In this document: piece after piece, positions 24,501 to 31,412 of the stretch | How positions within the stretch are numbered: the stretch's first letter is position 1 | Layout of the letters: every line of letters begins with the position of its first letter | NCBI GenBank assembly: GCA_028277185.1 | Contig: JANQGQ010000012.1 | Span: 248,001-312,000 of the forward strand | Direction: 5' to 3' | Source: Woeseiaceae bacterium | GTDB lineage: Bacteria; Pseudomonadota; Gammaproteobacteria; Steroidobacterales; Woeseiaceae | Length of the DNA stretch: 64,000 nt | Notes under the pieces: generated by a model | What the model saw: only the letters and a program-made list of their open reading frames with translations | The model's database searches: none | Told to the model about the DNA's origin: nothing | Made by a program: the position numbers and the translations under genes

Positions 24501-25847
24501 GAGCGCGTGCACCATGGACGTTGAGGTACCGTTTCTTGTTGTTCCGTCAAGTCGCGTTCCTTTCCATGGCGAGAGGCTGAAGTCGTATGTCTTGGTACGA
24601 CCGTCGCCGTCAGTCACTGTCGTCGAATCGGAAGCATAGCTCAGTTCGACGCGCCTAGCGCCGCCCGCGTGCTGACTGGACAGGACTTTTCGGGTCGTGT
24701 GGTCGTAAGTGTAGGTGGCGTGGCGGTCACCATTCTCGTCTTCGATTCCCGTAATGAAATCCGGGAGCAGGGTATCTTCGTACAGGTAGTAGCGGCTAAA
24801 GCCGACCCGCCTGACCTTTACCAGTCGCCAGTTGCCGTTGCTGAATGTGTGACTATAGGTAACCCTGTTGTTATCGGGCCAATACAGGTCCTGCAGTTTG
24901 TCGCTGACGTTGTAGCTAAGGCTCAGCGTATGTCCAAAGGGTCCGGTTATTTCCTGGAGGCGGCTGGGAGAACCGCCGTACGTGAGCGTCGTTACCTGCC
25001 CGGGAGAGACTTCAACGGTCTGAAGTCTGCCGTTGGAGTCGTACGTTCGCCTTTCCCCATTACCGTACTCGATAACGTAGTTGGGGCCCACGATCCTCAG
25101 ACGAATACTGGTCTGCTCCGGCGCTATGAAGATGTTCCCGGGCACAGCCGTGAGCGTCATATAGTAGCCGTCCGGAGTGACGACACCTATAGGCGTTCCC
25201 GTACCGTCAATGTCGATGTAGTCGCCGTAGCTGTGCACCCACCGCGAGCCTATCGGGGAGGACTCCTTCGGGGCCAGCGAGTGCCAGGTTCGGTAAAAGT
25301 GCAGCCCCGAACCTTCGAAGTCCGTTTCCTGAATGAGCTTGTCGCCGGTCGCAGAATTGCAGGGATTTCCATCGAGCGGACACTGAGTGTTTATCAGTCT
25401 CTCACGCCGCTCTTCTTCAGAGCGATTGAGGCAGACTCCGTCCTCACCCGCAAGCTGATCCACACCAAGTTCGTCCGAGTCGATGCATGCGGGGCGCCTC
25501 CACGTGATATTGACTTTGAACGAGTTCGTGGAAATACACCAAAGCTCCTGCTTGTAGCGATAGCTGTTCCCGCCTGCCTCCAGCTCCGGTCCCTCCGTAC
25601 TGCGGATTTCTATGTCGCCCCACAGGTTCCAACCCGTAACCGGGTCCACGCAGCCACGGTAACCACCGTTCCAACAGGCCAGCGTCCAGTCGTCCATTTC
25701 GGTGATTGTTGTGCTCTCGCGCGGCACCGAGCCACACGTGCCGTTAGTGTGATCCCATAGACGCTGATCTGTCGCTTCGTATCCGTGTAGGTCGTTCGCA
25801 GTCAAGATTGCGCCTGCGATCGTCAGAATGAGCAGTGAATTATTCAT
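21531..25847 (-). CDS. Secreted Rhs/YD-repeat protein with variable C-terminal tip (polymorphic toxin)
   Basis: 1438 residues from the ATG at 25847 (GGAG seven bases upstream; clean signal peptide MNNSLLILTIAGAILTA). After a Cys-rich N-terminal region comes a DUF6531-type segment (CNSATGDKLIQETDFEGSGL), then dozens of YD repeats (YTYDDLGNLESETSPDRG-like units, about residues 250-1200). The conserved Rhs core end is RYFESDPIGLGGGINTYGY...FSDPLGL. The next 170 residues form the tip: FCLQHPAECPEIIP, then an uncharacterised domain with CEGDPCEVLEAEI, GSYWDGHVEAYESL and ELGCKIPPGA. The repeats should form a shell that encloses the tip until delivery. A Sec signal and no PAAR domain argue against type VI secretion. 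A candidate immunity gene follows. The toxic activity is unknown. Confidence 0.88.
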   Translation of the reverse strand: MNNSLLILTIAGAILTANDLHGYEATDQRLWDHTNGTCGSVPRESTTITEMDDWTLACWNGGYRGCVDPVTGWNLWGDIEIRSTEGPELEAGGNSYRYKQELWCISTNSFKVNITWRRPACIDSDELGVDQLAGEDGVCLNRSEEERRERLINTQCPLDGNPCNSATGDKLIQETDFEGSGLHFYRTWHSLAPKESSPIGSRWVHSYGDYIDIDGTGTPIGVVTPDGYYMTLTAVPGNIFIAPEQTSIRLRIVGPNYVIEYGNGERRTYDSNGRLQTVEVSPGQVTTLTYGGSPSRLQEITGPFGHTLSLSYNVSDKLQDLYWPDNNRVTYSHTFSNGNWRLVKVRRVGFSRYYLYEDTLLPDFITGIEDENGDRHATYTYDHTTRKVLSSQHAGGARRVELSYASDSTTVTDGDGRTKTYDFSLSPWKGTRLDGTTRNGTSTSMVHALPATDYLQRLATKTDASGQVTAYGYNAYHRTSTTAAFGTPDQRTTSYEFLRPDSNLVTKIIRPSIHGTGNAVTEITYNSSDLPTQITESGFDSSGSAITRTTGLTYNTYGQVLTIDGPRTDVSDVTSFTYHNCTAGGACGQLHTVTNPAGHVHTYNSYNSNGRLTKETTATGYETTYVYSSVDWLSSITIRSPYGSSRYHSISYARPGLLARAPLAPYYEELRYSYDEAHRLVKVRDSSGNHIDYVYDSAGNRTEIRTEDSSDVMSRKVEYAYDNWSRLDTINNAGNVTDVLLDAIGRLVEHEDANLDLTGYVYDNLNRLTAVNHPDSSSTSFAYDVNDNMVSVTAPNGANTTYVYDDLGNLESETSPDRGTISYTYDAAGNVLTKTDARGVLATYTYDALNRLTSTSYPTSSKNVTFAYDSGPNNQGYLTSMTDESGTTTWNHYVHGPASSEKRIETTRTVAGQTFTTSLKVHAVTGKPISLTYPSGKVLSYTFSGYELTGLSAAGTTILSGATYEPLGPVNGWTWGDATVSNWVFDLRGLPANHSLAGDTRTLGYDNVGQIITLDDSRHDLGFDYDTRGRLTDFDALGLAPLTSQDFGYDTNGNRLSFTEGMSYPYTIAPNSNRVATVAGPIPRTYSYDAAGNIINDGSMAYTYDDRGRLVTAGTATYTYNGLGQRVKKDNGTVTLFVYDEAGNLLGEYDAAGNPIREHVWFQGAPVAVMAGSDVHYVHTDHLGTPRAITDAGTVIWRWESDPFGSTAAQEDPDGDLTDFTYNLRFPGQYYDSESGLHYNYFRTYDPSTGRYFESDPIGLGGGINTYGYVGGNPMAFSDPLGLSRQDPRSSVVQFCLQHPAECPEIIPMGIASAVVLGKSVSSLTESIAAQLDLNNCEGDPCEVLEAEIMRTMTELAGRRTELLEDPYRLYSLARSAPNPDLTRVGSYWDGHVEAYESLRTRLGNLMYAANELGCKIPPGAMSALTLSAPKRPSRYGF

Positions 25848-26359
25848 TGAACGACTCCGAGCCTCGGGTGACTTCAGGCCGACTTGTGCGACAAAGACAT
25901 TGAGGGAGGGAGCATTCCTCCACGCAGCCTCGAGACAAGGCGTTCCAGGACTGCAAGGAGGGATGCGTGGCTCCCTGTCGACCAGTTGCCACAATCATCT
26001 GCACAGGTATTAGATCTGTCAAATATGAGAAAAATTACAAATTTGTAACAGAAACGGGCGGATCGCGTACGAAAATGGCCGCGATCGATTGACTATCCGA
26101 GGTGAGGAAAGAGGTGCCCATCGAGAAAACGGTGGGTAGTCAAAAGCTTCCGTTACTATCCTGGCATGCTGTCTCTGCCAGCTCCCGGTATCTCCTTTCG
26201 AGCGACTTGCAAACGCTGTGATCTGAATCGATAGTCAACCCACGCAAACTGCTGCGTGATCTAACTACAAAACTCCGGAAATCCGAAAGCACCGATTGGC
26301 AAAGGGCGCCTCAGCGTCCAGACAATCACGGTAAAAGCGTAGCGTTTCAGTAGTGTCAA
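25848..26359. other. Intergenic region between the Rhs gene start and the TonB-C gene end
   Basis: About 510 bases, noticeably AT-richer around 26010-26060 (AAATATGAGAAAAATTACAA), which may be the promoter region of the Rhs gene (minus strand). No open frame of note, no repeat copy and no clear terminator for either neighbour. Confidence 0.5.
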
Positions 26360-27691
26360 CTAGTCCAGTTCAAACGACAGGCGTGTCGCCACGCGCTGGC
26401 TGATGACTTGCCCGCGGTACTGCACCGGTTCGAACTGCCATTGCTCGACGGCTTTGATGGCCGCCTTGTTGAAGATGTCAGACGGCTCAAAGCTTCCGAC
26501 TTCCACGTCTGTGGTGTTGCCCTCTGGCGTGACCGTAAAATAGACATCGACCCAGCCCGATACATCCAGTTCGATTGCTACTCGCGGATACTTCGGGGGC
26601 CTGGTGTTCACGCCGGTCAGGTCGCTTACCTGCATGACGCGCTGGGACTGGTTGTACACAAAGGCATTTTCAAGGGCCGCGCGAAGCTGATCCAGCTCGT
26701 CGGCGGCGCCTTCCATGGAGCGGGCGCGCTCGAGCATCACCTCGGCCTCATCGAGGTCGCCGCCATCGATCGCTGCGTTCACGGCATCGATCAGGGCGGT
26801 ACGCAATTCGACGTTGAGCTCCTCGCGCTCGGCGTTCCATTCGTTGCTTTCCGTCAGCAGATCCGCGGCGCTGGCGCCAGCCGGGAAAAAGAGGTTGCCG
26901 TCCGCGATAGCGCCGCGGACTTGCTGCACCCACGCGCTTTTGGCCTGTTCGGCCGCAAGCCGTACACGTCGTTGCCGTTCCTGCTCGGCCGCATTGCGGA
27001 CGTCACGAATCTCCGTAACCGATTCCCGTACGGCAACAAAGTAGTCCGGATTACGCCCGGGCAAAGCCTCGGCAGTAGTGAGCAGCTCGTCGGCCTGGGC
27101 ATCGTCGCCTTCACGTGCAAGCTGAATGGCCTCGTCGATCAGCGTCGTCGCCCTTTCGTCCAGAACCCGCTGTGTCTCCGTGACGAGCGAATGCTCCGGA
27201 ACCTGACGTGCAACCAGCGTGGCGATTTCATAAGCATCGCCGTATTCCTCGGCAGTCAGATGCGCCGTAACGGTTTGTGCGATGGTTGCCAGCACCCTGT
27301 CGCGCTCGGCGCGAGCGATCGCGTTGTCCGGCTGTTCCGTAAGTACGAGGCCATAGTAGTACAACGCACTCGAGTTTTCGGGGAACAGCAGGATGTCCGA
27401 TCCGGCAGCGAGTTGAGCCTTGCGCAGGTTCAGCTCGGCAGTCGATGGCGGAGACTCCGGCGTTGTTTCTGGCGGGGTCGTCATCGTCGGCTCCGGACTC
27501 GCGGCGGCTGCGTCGGCGGCCGGGAGCGTTTCGGCAGTTGGCGATTGTTCGACCGTCGGCTCGTCGGACGGCGCCACGGCCGCCGGTGGCGCGCTGTCCT
27601 GGTCCAGGAAAAACCAGCCCCCGACGGCAACGACTACGACAGCGCCGGTGATCGTCAGAAGCAGGGGAAGTGAGCTGTTGTCGTTTGTCAT
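26360..27691 (-). CDS. TonB C-terminal domain protein with TPR-like periplasmic region
   Basis: 443 residues from the ATG at 27691; a GTG at 27709 directly after the upstream stop is an alternative. One N-terminal membrane helix (SLPLLLTITGAVVVVAVGGWFF) is followed by a Pro/Ala/Thr-rich linker and a long helical region (about 100-350; ARAERDRVLATIAQTV, LIDEAIQLAREGDDAQADEL). The C-terminal TonB domain has PPKYPRVAIELDVSGWVDVY and NKAAIKAVEQWQFEPVQYRG. Such proteins transmit energy to outer-membrane receptors or act as structural TonB paralogues. No ExbB/ExbD genes are nearby. It is the last gene of an operon with a response regulator and a histidine kinase, an unusual association. Confidence 0.85.
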   Translation of the reverse strand: MTNDNSSLPLLLTITGAVVVVAVGGWFFLDQDSAPPAAVAPSDEPTVEQSPTAETLPAADAAAASPEPTMTTPPETTPESPPSTAELNLRKAQLAAGSDILLFPENSSALYYYGLVLTEQPDNAIARAERDRVLATIAQTVTAHLTAEEYGDAYEIATLVARQVPEHSLVTETQRVLDERATTLIDEAIQLAREGDDAQADELLTTAEALPGRNPDYFVAVRESVTEIRDVRNAAEQERQRRVRLAAEQAKSAWVQQVRGAIADGNLFFPAGASAADLLTESNEWNAEREELNVELRTALIDAVNAAIDGGDLDEAEVMLERARSMEGAADELDQLRAALENAFVYNQSQRVMQVSDLTGVNTRPPKYPRVAIELDVSGWVDVYFTVTPEGNTTDVEVGSFEPSDIFNKAAIKAVEQWQFEPVQYRGQVISQRVATRLSFELD

Positions 27692-27709
27692 GATGCTACC
27701 GGTTGCCAC

Positions 27710-28972
27710 TTACTGAGTTGTGCCCGGGTCGTCACGTCGTGTCGGCTTGCGACGAATCTGCCCGAGAAACTGGCTGAAGGTCTCCGAGGTATTGCCGGCG
27801 GCCGGCGACGTCACCACTTCGTGACGCTTTACCGCTTCCGGGTTCCTGAGCAGATACAGGTGTCTGATGACGGCGGCATTGATGTCGTTGAGCAGGGCGT
27901 CAGGCTCCAGCGGCTTCAGCACGTAGCGGAATACCTGGCCGTAGTTGATCAGGTTGATCATATCGGTCGTGTCGCGCCCGTCGCTGACGGCGATCGTGAC
28001 CAGCTCCGGCCGGTGTCTCTTAAGGGCGCCGATAATCCTCTGCAGGGTCACCTTGTTCTGGGTGAAGTCCGTAATCAGGACGCCTGCATTCTGCTCGACG
28101 ACAGCCTCGGCCACTTTGATCAGAGTCGTGGCGACGAGCGTGGTGCGCTTTGCCGGCATTGCGCGAATGACGGTGGCGGCGAACTCCGAATCGATCGTGA
28201 ACACAACCACGCCGACGTCGTTCATTTCGGATCGTGCGCTTCCGAGCGTCTGACTGGAGCGAGTTTCCTCGACGGCATCTTTTGACATCACAACGCTGGT
28301 CACCGATTGCCACGGCGATGTAGGCGGTGGCGATCCTTCCTTCAGCACCTCGAGCGACGGCTCTGTGTCGTCTTCATCCGCAATCGTTCCGGCCGATGGC
28401 GGCGACGAAGGCGATTCGGTTGGGCGCGCCGGCTGCGGCGGCGTTGCAGCGACCGGTGGTCTCGACGGCGCGGAAGTCGGCGCCTGGGCAGCCGGTTGTG
28501 TCGGCGCCGGCGCTGCCGGCAGGCTGGCAGCCGGTTTTGCGGCAGGTTGCGGCGTCGCCGAATCCCGAGGTGGCTCGGTTCGTGTGTCAGCGCTGGTTCG
28601 AGCGGCATCGATAGCCAGCGCCAGCGTGTCCTTGAGCGTCTGCGGCGGGCACGGTTTGCTGAGAAACCGAAAGACTTCTCCGATGTTGATCGAACCTTCG
28701 ACGGCGCTCGGGTCGGCGTATCCCGTCAACAGGATGCGGACGGTGCGGGGTGACTGCTGTTTGACGCTGCCGAGGACCTCGATTCCGGACATGCCCGGCA
28801 TCCGCTGGTCGGCGACGATCACGTCGACATCGTGTTCGGCAGCGAGACGAACGGCTTCGGCTCCCTCCGTTGTCAGGTACAGTTCGTAGTCGCGACGGAA
28901 CAGACCGCGCATTGCATTGAGAACGCGCTTCTCATCGTCGACGAACAATATGCGTGCCTTGCTAGTCATCAT
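27710..28972 (-). CDS. Response regulator with two receiver-like domains
   Basis: 420 residues. The first receiver domain is canonical: ILFVDDEKRVLNAM (acidic pair), VDVIVADQRMPGMSG (phospho-acceptor Asp), LLTGYAD and FRFLSKPC (conserved Thr and Lys). A 110-residue Pro/Ala/Ser-rich linker (about 140-230) follows. The second domain (about 250-370) has GVLITDFTQNK, with an Asp at the acceptor position, and FRYVLKPLEPDALL, but lacks the N-terminal acidic pair (VVVFTIDSEFAATV), so it is probably a pseudo-receiver. There is no DNA-binding output domain; output is likely protein-protein contact. A second ATG at 28969 fits the GAAGGG ribosome site better than 28972. The kinase gene ends 23 bases upstream. 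Confidence 0.87.
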   Translation of the reverse strand: MMTSKARILFVDDEKRVLNAMRGLFRRDYELYLTTEGAEAVRLAAEHDVDVIVADQRMPGMSGIEVLGSVKQQSPRTVRILLTGYADPSAVEGSINIGEVFRFLSKPCPPQTLKDTLALAIDAARTSADTRTEPPRDSATPQPAAKPAASLPAAPAPTQPAAQAPTSAPSRPPVAATPPQPARPTESPSSPPSAGTIADEDDTEPSLEVLKEGSPPPTSPWQSVTSVVMSKDAVEETRSSQTLGSARSEMNDVGVVVFTIDSEFAATVIRAMPAKRTTLVATTLIKVAEAVVEQNAGVLITDFTQNKVTLQRIIGALKRHRPELVTIAVSDGRDTTDMINLINYGQVFRYVLKPLEPDALLNDINAAVIRHLYLLRNPEAVKRHEVVTSPAAGNTSETFSQFLGQIRRKPTRRDDPGTTQ

Positions 28973-28995
28973 TGCCCTTCAAAGCAGCGTCCGGG

Positions 28996-30900
28996 TCAAA
29001 TCGGTATCGCCTCGGATACGTCATCCTTGTCTTTATTCACGACTTCGGACTCTTGTTGCGGACCTGCTTCAGATTCCGCGATGGCGTCTTCGGACGGAGC
29101 GTCCGGCGCGGCCGCGTCGTCCGAGGTCGCGTCGCCGGCCTGCGCCTCGATCGGCAGCACCACCGATACCGTCGTGCCACGCTCCTCCTCCGATTCAATA
29201 ATTAGCTCACCGCCATGCGCCGTCACAATCTGGTCAACGATCGACAGGCCAAGACCGGTTCCCTTGCCAACCTCTTTTGTCGTAAAGAACGGATCGCGAA
29301 TTTTCTGCATGACGTCGCCCGGGATACCGTGGCCGGAATCCGAGATGCGTATGCACACATTGTCGCCGTCCGACGTAGTACGAATGAGCACTTCGCCGCT
29401 CTCTTCAATCGCATCGGCCGCATTGGTCAACAGGTTCAGGAACACCTGGTTAATCTGCGACGGCGAGCAGTGAATGTCGGGGACTTCACCGTAGTGCTTG
29501 TGCACCGAGACCCTTGACTTGAGTTTGTTCCTGACGATTAGCAGCGTTTTGTCGAGGCCGTCGTTGACGTTGAACTCGTCGTTGCGGGCGCGATCGAGGC
29601 GGCTGAAGTCCTTCAGGCTTTGCGCCAGCTCGGTCAGCTCCTCGAGCCCTTCGATACTATCGTTGATCAGGTCGCGAGCCTCGTCGATATCGTCTTTCAG
29701 GCCATCCTTGAGCATGCGCTGCATATCGCCTAAGCCTCGGGTGATGTGCTCCCTGACGTCGTCCTGCGACTGCACTCCGCTAATCATGGCCTCGCCGATT
29801 TCGCAAAAGTCGTTGAGCGCCTCGAGTCGTTCCTTGAGCACGGTCGAGTTGCTGATCAGGTACCACAACGGTGTGTTGATCTCGTGACTTATGCCGGCCA
29901 CCAGTTCGCCGAGCGACGACATCTTCTCCGCCTGTACGAGCTGCACCTGCTTCTCCTTCAGGTCGTCGTAGGCGGCGGTCAGTTCCGCCGTGCGCTCGTC
30001 GACACGTTCCTCGAGTGAGTTGTTCACGGACTCAAGTTCGCGGTTACTGCGATTGAGGTCGCGATAGCTGTCCTGCAAGCGGTATATCGCGTAGCCCGTG
30101 CCGATGAGCAGCAAGACCGTGCACACGGCCAGCAACAGCCCCGCGCGCTCCGCGCGACTGACGCGACTGCGATTGTCGTCGAGGATTTCGTTGGACAACG
30201 TCCAAAGCGTGTCGGCAATTCTGTTGCTTGCGATTTTGTCCTGGGCGATTGCTGCCGCTTCGCGCTGTTCGATCGTCTTTTGGGCCGACTCGATGAACGC
30301 GTCCAGGGTGCCGGGCACCTGCGCGGCGATGGTCGGGTCGTCGGCGATCGCGGATACGCGACTGGAAAGATCGGCGGCACTGTGACTGCCCGTGCCGGTC
30401 GCGTACTCGATGATGTTCAACGCCAGCGTGAAAGTATTCTGCGCCTGGATTCGCTGGTTGTAGCGCCGCAGGTCCTTAACGACCAGCGGCGACTCTTCCT
30501 GTAGTTCCCTGAGCGCCGCGGCAAACTCGTTCTGGCGCGCAATGAATTCGCGACTGTCCGCCGTGAACGCCGCAAGTTGGGCGTCGTAGCTGGCGAGGCT
30601 ATCGGCGATCGCCTCGTTGCGGAGGATCTTCTCGTCGACGCCGTTGAGGATAGCGTTGTTGTCGGCCAGCCGCGTGAGTGCGAGGTCGGTGCCCGCGGGT
30701 ACGGAGCGCCCCCCCTCGTACGCGTCGCTGGCGCCCTGCGCGATCGAGGCTAGATCGTTGCGACTGACTTCGATGGCGCGCATGCGTTCTGCATGTGCGC
30801 CATAGTCTTCAATCGTGACCGCCCGCGACTCGATGATCAGCGTGCCTAGAACGCCGACCAGCAACAGGCCGGCCAGCGCTGCCAGCAACCCTCTTAACAT
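28996..30900 (-). CDS. Membrane sensor histidine kinase
   Basis: 634 residues from the ATG at 30900 (GGTGGG just upstream; a GTG at 30912 is possible). A membrane helix (LLAALAGLLLVGVLGTLII) is followed by an all-helical periplasmic sensor of about 220 residues and a second helix (AGLLLAVCTVLLLIGTGYAI). A coiled-coil (NRELESVNNSLEERVDERTA) leads to the dimerisation domain with the phosphorylated His in LVAGISHEINTPLWY. The ATP-binding domain has NLLTNAADAIEESG (N box), ISDSGHGIPGD (G1), FFTTKEVGKGTGLGLS (F/G2). All kinase motifs are intact. It is the first gene of the kinase/double-receiver/TonB-C operon. Confidence 0.92.
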   Translation of the reverse strand: MLRGLLAALAGLLLVGVLGTLIIESRAVTIEDYGAHAERMRAIEVSRNDLASIAQGASDAYEGGRSVPAGTDLALTRLADNNAILNGVDEKILRNEAIADSLASYDAQLAAFTADSREFIARQNEFAAALRELQEESPLVVKDLRRYNQRIQAQNTFTLALNIIEYATGTGSHSAADLSSRVSAIADDPTIAAQVPGTLDAFIESAQKTIEQREAAAIAQDKIASNRIADTLWTLSNEILDDNRSRVSRAERAGLLLAVCTVLLLIGTGYAIYRLQDSYRDLNRSNRELESVNNSLEERVDERTAELTAAYDDLKEKQVQLVQAEKMSSLGELVAGISHEINTPLWYLISNSTVLKERLEALNDFCEIGEAMISGVQSQDDVREHITRGLGDMQRMLKDGLKDDIDEARDLINDSIEGLEELTELAQSLKDFSRLDRARNDEFNVNDGLDKTLLIVRNKLKSRVSVHKHYGEVPDIHCSPSQINQVFLNLLTNAADAIEESGEVLIRTTSDGDNVCIRISDSGHGIPGDVMQKIRDPFFTTKEVGKGTGLGLSIVDQIVTAHGGELIIESEEERGTTVSVVLPIEAQAGDATSDDAAAPDAPSEDAIAESEAGPQQESEVVNKDKDDVSEAIPI

Positions 30901-31113
30901 AGTCCCACCCACTGCCTGTGCAGATTCTGCTGACAGCAGTTTGAACGGAGTTCACATCCGCCTCTATGAAGCCCGTCAAAAAACTAGGAAAGTCAGGCGG
31001 GCCGTGGGTTTGCACGAAATTATGCCCGCTCAGGGGCCGGTTGCGCCGTGGTAAAAATGGCGCAAACCCGCGCCGCGCCTTATGTCCAGGTCAATCGACC
31101 TGCTCCGGTGGAG

Positions 31114-31129
31114 GGGTGCTCGAGCACCC
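31114..31129. repeat. Perfect 16-base palindrome
   Basis: GGGTGCTCGAGCACCC, centred on TCGA, in the divergent gap. It could be an operator half-site pair or the tip of a mobile-element end; there is no direct evidence for either. Confidence 0.4.
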
Positions 31130-31314
31130 AGGGCCGGGATCGCATTCGACATAACGCCAAAAATGATGTGACGAAGTACCGTCGGGCGGCCGTGCTCGCG
31201 AAGCCGGTTCTCCAGGACCCTGCTTCCAGGCTCCGGGCGGCGACAAGCGCCGTAGCTGATCGATCGACGTGCGGCTCCACAAGTATCGGGTAGTGTCAAT
31301 CAGATTAGAATTGG

Positions 31315-31366
31315 CCGGAACACCCACAATTCTGTTGATGAAGGCCGTTCCGGACACCCACAATTC
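31315..31366 (+). repeat. Tandem direct repeat CCGGAACACCCACAATTC / TCCGGACACCCACAATTC
   Basis: Two copies of about 18 bases, 34 bases apart (31315-31332 and 31349-31366), lie 47 bases before the S9 peptidase ATG. The regular spacing could mean tandem binding sites for an activator, or the end of a degenerate REP/IS200-type element; I cannot decide. Confidence 0.5.
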
Positions 31367-31412
31367 GCAAAGCCGTAACAAAACGAACAGCCAAAAACGA
31401 AAAGGCACACCC

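Larger units (their letters stand above)
30901..31412. other. Divergent intergenic region with repeats
   Basis: About 510 bases between divergent genes (kinase operon leftward, S9 peptidase rightward). It must contain both promoters. It also holds a 16-base perfect palindrome (31114-31129) and a pair of tandem copies of a CCGGAACACCCACAATTC-like unit (31315-31366). I see no coding frame that I would defend. Confidence 0.55.

Noticed and set aside
22302-25760. Long plus-strand open frames (for example 22302-23210 and 24669-25760)
   Set aside because: They run antisense to the YD repeats, whose regular codons keep the opposite strand open; no ribosome site or domain.
31030-31299. Transposase remnant in the gap at 31.0-31.3 kb
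   Set aside because: The open frames show no DDE or Y1 transposase motifs; only the palindrome and the tandem repeat can be supported.
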